A stretch of DNA of 64,000 nt from Lactobacillus sp. ESL0677 (GTDB lineage: Bacteria > Bacillota > Bacilli > Lactobacillales > Lactobacillaceae). The stretch is from contig NZ_CP113946.1 in assembly GCF_029392875.1 (NCBI RefSeq), forward strand, positions 1,964,799 through 2,028,798, given 5' to 3'. Below the pieces are notes generated by a model. That model saw only the letters and a list, made by a program, of their open reading frames with translations, searched no databases and was not told the origin of the DNA. The position numbers and the translations under genes were made by a program. Numbering within the stretch: position 1 is the stretch's first letter; each line of letters starts with the position of its first letter. Positions 26,584-34,036 of this stretch are shown piece by piece.

Positions 26584-26907
26584 TCAGTCGTTCAACTTGC
26601 GGCAATTGTGATAAGCAAAATACAACGGAATAACAATAATTATGGAGATAAATAGCAAGGCAAATACCAGTAACGCTAACACATTACGCACCTTTTCCCA
26701 TTTTGTACTATTTGCCGTTGTTAATAAAAATACCGCAAACAAAATAATGATGGTTAATTCCGTTAAAAACAGGTAAGAATAACCCGCTAAACCCATGCTG
26801 CTAGTAAATTGCCACAGATATAGCCACGCTGAAGCCGGCAATAAACATAGCCATCCAGCAAATCGCAGCCAAAAAACAATTTTTTTATGATAAATTTCTT
26901 GTTTCAT
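26584..26907 (-). CDS. Small membrane protein of unknown function
   Basis: 107 aa with three predicted membrane segments ('FAGWLCLLPASAWLYLWQF', 'YLFLTELTIIILFAVFLL', 'VLALLVFALLFISIIIVIPLYF') and a short hydrophilic tail. No family recognised. It is upstream of and co-directional with dltX, 115 bp away, so it could share the dlt transcript or be separate. Confidence 0.65.
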   Translation of the reverse strand: MKQEIYHKKIVFWLRFAGWLCLLPASAWLYLWQFTSSMGLAGYSYLFLTELTIIILFAVFLLTTANSTKWEKVRNVLALLVFALLFISIIIVIPLYFAYHNCRKLND

Positions 26908-27014
26908 TTCTTTCCTTAATTGCCTCTTAGGCAGTAACCTAACACAAAAATCAGTCTAATTATAACAAGCAAAAAGTTAACAAACAATTTTTTAATTATT
27001 GAAAAATTATTCTA

Positions 27015-27058
27015 TTTTTCAAATTCGTCACACTTTTTTCATATTTAACAGTTATACT
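27015..27058 (+). promoter_or_regulatory. Promoter with direct repeat upstream of candidate RNA-A
   Basis: TTTTTCAAATT (27015-27025) and TTTTTCATATT (27035-27045) match at 10 of 11 positions with a 20-bp period. They end 7 bp before TATACT (27053-27058), and no good -35 is visible. This layout is typical of response-regulator-activated promoters (inference). Confidence 0.4.
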
Positions 27059-27064
27059 AAAAGA

Positions 27065-27220
27065 GTAATAAACAAGGAATGGAAGCCTCGTATATTACAA
27101 CTCAACTTTTTTGTTTTTCATTCATACTCCTCCAAGTATAAATAATGAACAAACCGAAATGACTTATAAGTCAATTTCATATCTATCCCTTTCGACTCAC
27201 GTGTGTTGCGTGAGTTTTTC
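27065..27220 (+). ncRNA. Candidate small RNA A with C-rich (anti-SD) loop
   Basis: Predicted RNA of about 156 nt. Elements in order: hairpin GTAATA (27065-27070) / TATTAC (27093-27098) with AAGGA in its loop; hairpin TTCATT (27117-27122) / AATGAA (27144-27149), capped by ATACT / AGTAT around the loop CCTCCA (27129-27134); the palindrome GACTTATAAGTC (27161-27172); and a terminator ACTCACG/CGTGAGT with T-run (27195-27219). The CCUCC loop is complementary to a Shine-Dalgarno sequence. A 20-codon reading frame from ATG 27080 exists but has almost no spacing to its AAGGA. RNA B (27309-27420) has the same plan. Regulatory RNA is my preferred reading, leader peptide the alternative. Confidence 0.5.
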
Positions 27221-27255
27221 TTTTACCTTTAAAAGTTCTAAAGAAATTCTTTACT

Positions 27256-27303
27256 ATTTCATAAGAAAATTACCACGCTAATTTCATAATTTACGTTTAA
27301 TAT
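27256..27303 (+). promoter_or_regulatory. Promoter with direct repeat upstream of candidate RNA-B
   Basis: ATTTCATAA occurs at 27256-27264 and 27281-27289, a perfect 9-mer repeat 25 bp apart. A -10-like TAATAT lies at 27298-27303. It resembles the RNA-A promoter, where TTTCATA also precedes the -10. Confidence 0.35.
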
Positions 27304-27308
27304 TTAAA

Positions 27309-27420
27309 TTGTAGCAAGGAGGTAAGAAAACTTGCTACATACTCCCACTTTTTTATTTCATTCATTCTTACTCCTTCAAAGTAGATGAAAACTAACAGGC
27401 TCGCATTTTGCGAGCCTTTT
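27309..27420 (+). ncRNA. Candidate small RNA B, related to RNA A
   Basis: Predicted RNA of about 112 nt. Elements: a perfect 8-bp hairpin GTAGCAAG (27311-27318) / CTTGCTAC (27331-27338) whose loop starts GAGGTAAG; hairpin TTTCAT (27356-27361) / ATGAAA (27385-27390), capped by TACT / AGTA around the loop CCTTCAA (27373-27379); then a terminator GGCTCGC/GCGAGCC with T-run (27398-27420). Both RNAs share the run ACTTTTTT-TTT-CATTCA-TACTCCT-CAA-GTA. A 17-codon frame from TTG 27331 has a good AAGGAGG upstream, so translation is possible. Confidence 0.5.
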
Positions 27421-27455
27421 CCCTTATATAGAATATTTTAATGAAAGGTTTATTT

Positions 27456-27938
27456 ATGTTCTCACCCGCAATTAAACATTTAATTCAAGAAAAATCAGGT
27501 TCATTCCTTATTCCAGCAACAAGAATTGTATTTGTTTTAGATAATAATCCGCTTTACCACGCATTTTTGATTTTAACACGCGTTAAATATTCGAAAATTC
27601 CGGTTTTAGACAGTCAAAATCACGTTGTTGGCCTTCTCAGTTTAGCAATGATTACCGATAAAATGATGAAGACTGACGAAATTTCTCTTGATCCACTATC
27701 CGAATTAAAGGTTCGTGATGTAATGCAAACTGATTTTGATAAAATAAATTTTGCACAAACTACTCTAGAGGCTCAATTACACTTATTAGTTGATAATGCA
27801 TTCTTACCTGTGGTTGACGATCATAACGTTTTTCAAGGGTTACTAACTAGGCGCGAATGGATTAAGGCATTTAATTACGTCGTTCACAATTTTGAGGAAA
27901 AATATAACGTAACTAAAAAAATAAATTGCTACAATTAA
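27456..27938 (+). CDS. CBS-pair protein, CbpB/DarB-like (c-di-AMP receptor family)
   Basis: 160 aa containing two CBS motifs: about 20-80 ('YSKIPVLDSQNHVVGLLSLAMITDKM') and about 90-150 ('NAFLPVVDDHNVFQGLLTRREWIKAF'). Size and sequence plan match B. subtilis DarB (YkuL) and Listeria CbpB, which bind c-di-AMP and control Rel (p)ppGpp synthase and pyruvate carboxylase. ATG 27456 was chosen because GAAAGG lies 7 nt upstream; ATG 27441 would place that site inside the gene. It stands alone after the RNA-B terminator. Nucleotide specificity is inferred from family. Confidence 0.8.
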   Translation: MFSPAIKHLIQEKSGSFLIPATRIVFVLDNNPLYHAFLILTRVKYSKIPVLDSQNHVVGLLSLAMITDKMMKTDEISLDPLSELKVRDVMQTDFDKINFAQTTLEAQLHLLVDNAFLPVVDDHNVFQGLLTRREWIKAFNYVVHNFEEKYNVTKKINCYN

Positions 27939-28188
27939 TCAATATTTTTAAATAACCTACGTTATTCACATTTTTATATTTTCTTTTAATTAAATTGTAT
28001 TATAATAAATTTTAGTAATATAAAATTGCATTGTTTCCTTTTATATCAGCTTTTGTTAATTATATATTCATTAATTATCATCATATAACTATGAATTATT
28101 AATATAGTTATTCAACGAATATTTATCATCTAAGTAAGCTAAATAATTAAATAACATTTATGCAAAATAAGATAGGATGATGTTTACG

Positions 28189-28755
28189 ATGACAAATAAA
28201 ACAAATACAGACGATCTAACTAGTTTAGTCAATACAATCATTAAGGACAATTCATATCCTTGTGACAATGAATTGTCAGCAAAAGAAAAAGAAGCATTAA
28301 TTATCAAGCTTAAGAAATTGAATAAAAATTCTGATAATTTGAACGAAATTTTGCGAATCGTCAATGCCTTTTATAAGGATAAAATCGCACGACAATTAAA
28401 ATCAATTGATATCAATTCTTCTTTAATTTTTGAAATGCTGCAACATGAGGTGGTTTCAGCAACTAGGCTTCACGCATTTTTGTTAGATTTAGCTGAACAA
28501 GAAGGCTTTTCAACCAAAGGTATTGAGAAAATCAACCACTACTTTATCGAAACCAATGATTATGGTAACAATACTGATTTTATAACGATGTCTTCATTCG
28601 ATGTGATTGATGCAATCAGACGTACGAAGTCAGATTATTTGGAGCATGATCCGCAAATCTTTAAGCGCCAGTGCAGTCAACATGTTGACTGCACTCTAAA
28701 GTCTACCGATGGAAAGAAAAAAATTAACAACATTATCAAGTTAAGCGATTACTAA
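28189..28755 (+). CDS. Hypothetical protein, unrecognised
   Basis: 188 aa, soluble, Lys/Asn/Asp-rich and mostly helical by eye, no motif I know. The last third contains 'DVIDAIRRTKSDYLEHDPQIF' and a Cys-containing end encoded by a perfect 26-bp DNA palindrome (28670-28695). I chose ATG 28189 over ATG 28177 for its spacing to AGGATGATG; the site is weak. The gene lies in a very AT-rich stretch (27939-28176 upstream holds nothing else I can name). Strain-variable gene is likely. Confidence 0.6.
   Translation: MTNKTNTDDLTSLVNTIIKDNSYPCDNELSAKEKEALIIKLKKLNKNSDNLNEILRIVNAFYKDKIARQLKSIDINSSLIFEMLQHEVVSATRLHAFLLDLAEQEGFSTKGIEKINHYFIETNDYGNNTDFITMSSFDVIDAIRRTKSDYLEHDPQIFKRQCSQHVDCTLKSTDGKKKINNIIKLSDY
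28670..28695. repeat. Perfect 26-bp palindrome inside a coding region
   Basis: The half-site AGTGCAGTCAACA (28670-28682) is followed at once by its exact complement. It lies about 60 bp before the end of the hypothetical gene at 28189-28755, where it encodes '-QCSQHVDCT-'. It could be a protein-binding site, a cruciform or a relic of insertion; it has no T-run. Confidence 0.85.
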
Positions 28756-28787
28756 TTTTAGTAAGAGATAATATCTCTTGCCTTTTT

Positions 28788-28801
28788 ATTTCCCAGGAAA
28801 T
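28788..28801. promoter_or_regulatory. Noc binding site-like palindrome, one mismatch
   Basis: ATTTCCCAGGAAAT differs at one central base from the B. subtilis Noc (nucleoid occlusion) consensus ATTTCCCGGGAAAT. Intergenic, downstream of the hypothetical gene. See also 38972 and 48013. Confidence 0.5.
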
Positions 28802-28909
28802 AATTTTTGCTTAGCAGTAATTTATTTAGAACAAGTCTAATTAAATTGACTGAATTAGTGTTAAAATGAAATTCATAAACACAATTTAAGTAGCGGAGGC
28901 ACAATAGTA

Positions 28910-30778
28910 ATGAGCTTAAGACGACAATGGAAATTTATCCTTGTATTAATTGCTGGTGTAATTGGTCTTATCTGTCAATTTATTTTAAAAACCAAAAGTT
29001 TATTTCAAATTGGCAGTTTACAATTTCCCATTCAAACAATTTTAATCGATATTATTGGTGTTATGATGGCAATTTCCTTATTAATGGAAATTGTCGACGA
29101 CTTTAAGACTGGTCGCTACGGCGTTGACATTCTTGCCGTAATTGCTGTTGTTTCGACCATTTTAATTGGCGATCAATGGGCCGAGTGGATGATTTTAGTT
29201 ATGATGACTGGTGGCGAAACACTAGAAGATTACGCTACGGGGCAAGCCGACAAAGAACTGCGATCACTGTTAAGCAACTCGCCAAGTATTGCTAACAAAA
29301 TTGTTAATAACAAACTTGTTTCTGTCGATGTTGAACAACTAAAACCTGGTGATCATGTTTTAATCAAGCCTGGTGAACAAGTGCCTGTTGACGGTAAGGT
29401 AGTTAAGGGCTCATCCAGCTTTGATCAATCCTCATTGACTGGTGAATCTGTCCCTGTTGACAAGCAACTCGGTGACGAGTTAATGTCGGGATCGATTAAT
29501 GGTAGTGATGCCGTCGAAATGAGTGTTACTAAAAAAGCGAGCGATTCCGAATACCAAACGATTGTCTCTTTAGTCAAGTCTTCGCAAGCGCAACCTGCAA
29601 AATTTGTCAAAATGGCTGACCGCTATGCTGTTCCATTTACCATTATTTCCTTAGTTATCGGGATCGCAGCTTGGATTCATTCAGGAAATCCCGTCAACTT
29701 CGCGGAAGTTATGGTTGTAGCTTCCCCATGTCCGTTATTAATCGCGGCGCCAGTTGCCCTAGTTTCCGGCATGAGTTCAATGTCCAAGCACCATATCATT
29801 GTCAAATCAGGTCCAACTCTAGAAAAGTTGGCTACAGCCAAGACTTTTGCCTTCGATAAAACCGGTACTTTAACAGAAAATCAATTAGTTATTGACGCAA
29901 TTGTTCCTTCTCCTGATAGTAATTTTGACGAAAAAACTTTACAAAGTTATGCAGCTAGTGTCGAACAACAATCAAGCCATATCATTGCTAATTCTTTAGT
30001 TAACGTAACAAACAAGCAGCTCATTAAACCTGCAACTGATATCAAAGAAACAACTAGTGAAGGAATCAGCGGCAACGTTGAAGATCACGTTGTTAAAGTT
30101 GGTAAATTACGTTATGTTGCTCCTGATGAAAAAATTAATGCGGTTAATTCTACTGCCGTTTACGTTTCAATTGATAATCAATATGCAGGCTATATCACCT
30201 TCAAAGATCAATTACGACCAGAAAGTGCAACAACAGTTGCTCGCCTAAAGCGGCAAGGTGGCGAGCACATTATGATGCTTACTGGTGACCACAAAGACGT
30301 TGCCGATAAGATTGGTAAAGAAGTCGGCGTAGACGATGTTCATTCCGAACTTTTGCCTGCACAAAAAATCCAGGCAATTAAAGAAGTCCCACAAGCAAAT
30401 CGCCCAGTTGTCATGACCGGCGACGGCGTTAATGATGCTCCGAGCTTAACAGCGGCCGATGTCGGTATTGCAATGGGTGCTAAAGGTGCCTCTGCTGCTA
30501 GCGAAAGTGCTGATGCCGTCATTATGGTTAACGACTTATCCAAAGTTAACGATGCCGTTGCAATTTCTAAGCATACAATGAAAGTAGCTAATGTTGACGT
30601 TTTAACAGCGATTAGTATTGTAATTATTATTGAACTAATCGCCTTCACCGGTGTTATTCCAGCATTCTGGGGCGCCATCCTGCAGGAATGTGTTGATATG
30701 ATTTCAATTAGTTTAGCTTTATTGGCCAAAACCCAGCCTAAAAATCCTAAGCAAACAGGTTTAGTTGCAGATAAATAA
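28910..30778 (+). CDS. Heavy-metal P1B-type ATPase
   Basis: 622 aa. It has no N-terminal metal-binding domain. Seen: actuator 'SLTGESVPVDK', membrane metal motif 'VVASPCPLLIAAPVALVSG' (Ser-Pro-Cys), phosphorylation site 'FAFDKTGTLTENQ' (Asp near 315), and hinge 'MTGDGVNDAPSLTAADVGIAMG'. The nucleotide-domain HP motif reads 'SSHIIANSL', His kept but Pro replaced by Ile. SPC and the absence of a metal domain suggest P1B-4-like or Cd/Zn/Co export rather than CPC-type copper export, but the metal is not certain. GGAGG precedes the ATG; a strong terminator follows. No metal-responsive regulator is adjacent. Confidence 0.88.
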   Translation: MSLRRQWKFILVLIAGVIGLICQFILKTKSLFQIGSLQFPIQTILIDIIGVMMAISLLMEIVDDFKTGRYGVDILAVIAVVSTILIGDQWAEWMILVMMTGGETLEDYATGQADKELRSLLSNSPSIANKIVNNKLVSVDVEQLKPGDHVLIKPGEQVPVDGKVVKGSSSFDQSSLTGESVPVDKQLGDELMSGSINGSDAVEMSVTKKASDSEYQTIVSLVKSSQAQPAKFVKMADRYAVPFTIISLVIGIAAWIHSGNPVNFAEVMVVASPCPLLIAAPVALVSGMSSMSKHHIIVKSGPTLEKLATAKTFAFDKTGTLTENQLVIDAIVPSPDSNFDEKTLQSYAASVEQQSSHIIANSLVNVTNKQLIKPATDIKETTSEGISGNVEDHVVKVGKLRYVAPDEKINAVNSTAVYVSIDNQYAGYITFKDQLRPESATTVARLKRQGGEHIMMLTGDHKDVADKIGKEVGVDDVHSELLPAQKIQAIKEVPQANRPVVMTGDGVNDAPSLTAADVGIAMGAKGASAASESADAVIMVNDLSKVNDAVAISKHTMKVANVDVLTAISIVIIIELIAFTGVIPAFWGAILQECVDMISISLALLAKTQPKNPKQTGLVADK

Positions 30779-30842
30779 TTTTTAAGATACACTTTTATTT
30801 AATTAAATATTTTTTAGTGGTTGGAGTTTTATTACCAAAATA

Positions 30843-30895
30843 AAAACTTTCAAGATTTGCTCTTTTGGGTCAAAGAGCTGCTTGAAAGTTTTTTG
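30843..30895 (+). terminator. Terminator of the P-type ATPase gene
   Basis: AAAACTTTCAAG / CTTGAAAGTTTT gives a 12-bp stem, with an upper stem GCTCTTT / AAAGAGC and a T-run after it. Confidence 0.85.
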
Positions 30896-30917
30896 TTTAC
30901 TCAAAGAAAGGAATATT

Positions 30918-32066
30918 ATGACTTTTTTAGGAGAATTAATTTTAATCTTATTTAGTTCCATTATTTTGGGACAAATATTTACACGATTAAAAATGCCTAC
31001 AGTGATTGGACAATTACTTTCGGGGATTTTACTTGGGCCAGCCTTACTTAATTGGATCAAACCAGACAATTTAATCAGTCTTTTTTCACAATTCGGGATA
31101 ATTTTATTAATGTTTTTAGCCGGATTAGAAAGTAATCTTGAACTACTTAAAAAATATTTCAAATTAAGTTTTACTATCGCTACGACTGGTGTAATTTTGC
31201 CAATCACATTTATTGGACTTGCTAGTTATCTATTCGGAATGTCCATACTAGAAGCTATTTTTATTGGCATTGTTTTTTCTGCTACCAGCGTCTCGATCTC
31301 TGTAGTTGTCCTACAAGAACAAGGTCAGCTGCACAGTCGTGCTGGGACAGCTATTTTAGGTGCAGCTATTTTTGACGATATTTTAGCAGTAGTTGTGCTT
31401 AGTCTTTTTACTGCATTCAGTCATTCAGGAGAAAATAATGATCCTACTACTAATATTTTCATAAAATTTGCGTTGGAAATTGGATACTTTGGCTTTATCT
31501 GGTTAATTTATCGACTAACACCAAAATTAATACAACTCACCAGCAAAATGACAGTGAATCATGCAAGCGATATTGCCGCATTAAGTCTTGTTCTAACGCT
31601 TGCTTGGACTGCCGATTATGTAGGATTATCAGATGTAATTGGTGCTTTCTTTGGCGGACTTGCTCTTAGACAAACCCCTCAACACCAAAAGATCCAACGA
31701 TCAATTGATACCATTGGTTATGCCATTTTTATTCCCATCTTTTTCACTAATATTGGATTGGCAATTACTTTTGCAAGTTTTAAGCAGGACTTAGTTTTTA
31801 TTAGTGTGCTAACTATTTTAGCAATTATTTCTAAATTTTGGGCGGGAAAATATAGCAGCGAGTTATTCGGCTTTAGTAAAAATGAAGGCAATATTGTTGG
31901 TGCAGGTATGATCTCTCGAGGCGAAGTGGCTTTGATTGTAGCCCAACTTGGTCAGAGTATTCATTTAATATCGCAGGATATATATTCCAGTATAATTGTT
32001 GTCATTATTATCACAACAATCTTATCGCCATTTATTTTGAATTACTTTATCCAAAATAACCAATAA
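30918..32066 (+). CDS. Cation:proton antiporter, CPA2 family
   Basis: 382 aa with about twelve membrane segments and no cytoplasmic KTN/TrkA domain. Typical CPA2 features are 'TRLKMPTVIGQLLSGILLGP', 'FSATSVSISVVVLQE', 'AAIFDDILAVVVLSLF' (ion-binding Asp pair) and 'MISRGEVALIVAQLG'. It resembles NapA/KefB-type Na+/H+ or K+/H+ exchangers. ATG 30918 has GAAAGG upstream; the longer reading from 30882 begins inside the preceding terminator. It overlaps the convergent CPBP gene by 45 bp. Confidence 0.9.
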   Translation: MTFLGELILILFSSIILGQIFTRLKMPTVIGQLLSGILLGPALLNWIKPDNLISLFSQFGIILLMFLAGLESNLELLKKYFKLSFTIATTGVILPITFIGLASYLFGMSILEAIFIGIVFSATSVSISVVVLQEQGQLHSRAGTAILGAAIFDDILAVVVLSLFTAFSHSGENNDPTTNIFIKFALEIGYFGFIWLIYRLTPKLIQLTSKMTVNHASDIAALSLVLTLAWTADYVGLSDVIGAFFGGLALRQTPQHQKIQRSIDTIGYAIFIPIFFTNIGLAITFASFKQDLVFISVLTILAIISKFWAGKYSSELFGFSKNEGNIVGAGMISRGEVALIVAQLGQSIHLISQDIYSSIIVVIIITTILSPFILNYFIQNNQ

Positions 32067-32738
32067 ATAAGGTAGCGAATTATAAAATATATGCGTCAAC
32101 ATAGAATAGCGCAAATCCTTAGTGCTCGTATAAACCCATGCTAAAATGCATCCCAAGACCCAATAGATAATGATAAATTTAGTAATGCTAGGATCATGCA
32201 TGTAACCAAATACGAACCCGCTGCAAATTATCCCTACCCACTTGCTTACCTTACTTTCTTTCATGAAAAAAGTGTTAAAAAACAAACCGCGAAAAATCGT
32301 TTCTTCGCAGATTGGCGCAATTATACAAACCATTGGAATAAATAAGCCGCCTGCTTGTAGCGAAATTTTGTCTAACATTGCCTGATTAGTTGAAGTGTTC
32401 TGCGCTGTTACGCCTAATAAAATTTGTAACGTATAGCTGCAAACAACAATTAAAATTAAGCCAAATAACATGATTAATAGACGATGGCCATCCCAATATG
32501 GAGATTGGTTAAAGCCCCAATTATTCTCTATTTTTAACTGTCTTTGATATAAATATAAAATGGATACCAACACTAAAATCGTTGCAATCGCGGTCAAAAT
32601 AATCAGCATTACATAATTAATATGCAACAGTTTTTCCAATTGGTGCGGGAAAAAGTAAAAGTACTCCAAAATTTGGTAACTAGCAAATGCTAAAATGATA
32701 CCAGCAATATTTCCTAGCCAATTAAACAGTTTTTTCAT
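32022..32738 (-). CDS. CPBP-family intramembrane metalloprotease
   Basis: 238 aa, about seven membrane segments. The CAAX-protease/bacteriocin-processing signature is present: 'PICEETIFRGLFFN' (EExxxR), a second His in 'GYMHDPSITKF', and a third motif 'LTHIFYNSLP'. Substrate unknown; family members process peptides or give bacteriocin self-immunity. ATG 32738 has AAAGG upstream; TTG 32747 is the alternative. The 3' end overlaps the antiporter gene. Confidence 0.85.
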   Translation of the reverse strand: MKKLFNWLGNIAGIILAFASYQILEYFYFFPHQLEKLLHINYVMLIILTAIATILVLVSILYLYQRQLKIENNWGFNQSPYWDGHRLLIMLFGLILIVVCSYTLQILLGVTAQNTSTNQAMLDKISLQAGGLFIPMVCIIAPICEETIFRGLFFNTFFMKESKVSKWVGIICSGFVFGYMHDPSITKFIIIYWVLGCILAWVYTSTKDLRYSMLTHIFYNSLPYLLVILDKVIQNKWR

Positions 32739-32824
32739 AATAATCAACCTTTATTCTCTATGACTTTTCTAAATGTATTCATTATAATAGATTTAACTCA
32801 TAAAACCTAAAATGGAGATACAGA

Positions 32825-33913
32825 ATGCACTTTTTTCAAATTTTTAGTTCAAATCAGCCATTTACCTACCTAACGATTCTATTATTCCTCACATTTATCG
32901 TATTTTTAACGGCTTGGTTAAAAGAGCCACGACGACTTTTTAATGGGATTTTATTTACAACCTTCATTTTAATACTTGGAATTTGGTTTACAGTGTTAAT
33001 CATTGCTACCAATTTGCAGATTCTAATTAATATTTACATTGTTGTACTGGCGCTTTTTGTAACGATTATCGTTTTGATGGCTGCTTTTTCCTGGCTCTTC
33101 TTTTTATGGAATGCCTATTTTGTTTGGCAACGCGAAAGCCACACATTGCCTAATTTGCTAACTCTCTTTATTGGTCTGGCTTTAATTATTGTTTGGGCGA
33201 TTGCATTAATCGGCCCATTTAAAGCTGCACCATATTGGCTAAAAGCCTTGCTTTACGCTACACCAGCTGTCGTTTTGTATTTTTTACTGGTTGCTTACAA
33301 CTTTCTGGTGAACTTAGCACTCTACCAACTTGTACCACGACAGTATAATCAGGACTACCTAATCGTTTTGGGTGCTGGACTATATAACGGTGAGACAGTG
33401 ACACCCCTACTTGCCAGCCGCATTAACCGAGCAATTCAATTTGCGCAAAAACAGGTTGCCAAGGGACGAAAAATGCCTAAACTAATTATGTCTGGTGGTC
33501 AAGGCAAAGACGAAAAAATCTCTGAAGCTCAAGCGATGACAGAATATGCTTTAGCCCGTGGTATTGCACCTGACAACATTCTGCGCGAAGATAAATCTCA
33601 GAATACGTATCAGAACATGCTCTTTTCAGCAAAAGTAGCAGCCAAAAACTATGGCAGTGATAATTATCGGGCTAAATTTTTTAGTAATAATTATCATATT
33701 TTTCGGGCTTCTCTTTTTGCCCGAGCTGCTGGGCTAAACGCTAACGGTGTCGGCTCATATACCAGGTTTTACTTCTTACCCAACGCCATTGTACGCGAAT
33801 TTGCCGGTGTGCTTGTAATGAACAAAAAACGCCACTTAATAGTTATTACATTAATATTGGTAGCATTTATTCTGTTGGCACTTTTTACTGGCTTGAGTCC
33901 GGCTCAAAACTAA
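32825..33913 (+). CDS. YdcF/SanA-like DUF218 membrane protein
   Basis: 362 aa. The N-terminal half has five to six membrane segments; the C-terminal half is a DUF218 domain ('DYLIVLGAGLYNGETVTPLLASRI', 'KLIMSGGQGKDEKISEAQAMTEYAL', 'SQNTYQNMLFSAKV', 'NNYHIFRASLFARAAGL'), followed by a last membrane helix. DUF218 proteins are linked to envelope integrity and peptidoglycan-precursor steps. The catalytic role is not established. Transcribed alone. Confidence 0.85.
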   Translation: MHFFQIFSSNQPFTYLTILLFLTFIVFLTAWLKEPRRLFNGILFTTFILILGIWFTVLIIATNLQILINIYIVVLALFVTIIVLMAAFSWLFFLWNAYFVWQRESHTLPNLLTLFIGLALIIVWAIALIGPFKAAPYWLKALLYATPAVVLYFLLVAYNFLVNLALYQLVPRQYNQDYLIVLGAGLYNGETVTPLLASRINRAIQFAQKQVAKGRKMPKLIMSGGQGKDEKISEAQAMTEYALARGIAPDNILREDKSQNTYQNMLFSAKVAAKNYGSDNYRAKFFSNNYHIFRASLFARAAGLNANGVGSYTRFYFLPNAIVREFAGVLVMNKKRHLIVITLILVAFILLALFTGLSPAQN

Positions 33914-33927
33914 AGCACACTGCTATT

Positions 33928-33964
33928 TTGAAAGCTTAAAATCATCTTAATTTTAAGCTTTCAA
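33928..33964. terminator. 15-bp perfect inverted repeat, probable terminator
   Basis: TTGAAAGCTTAAAAT (33928-33942) and its exact complement (33950-33964) enclose 7 nt. A T-run follows about 9 nt later, after GCTAGCTAC, so it is a less canonical terminator for the DUF218 gene. Confidence 0.6.
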
Positions 33965-34036
33965 GCTAGCTACTTTTTTTCATCAATGTTAAACTGATTT
34001 TTATTATTACTTTATTAAAGAAACGGACAATTTTAT

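Noticed and set aside
26172..26611. Plus-strand short frames over the dltA-dltX region
   Set aside because: Antisense shadows of dltA and dltX with no start signals.
27939..28176. Very AT-rich gap before the hypothetical gene
   Set aside because: Searched for hairpins, ORFs and repeats; only scattered promoter-like A/T motifs, nothing that can be named.
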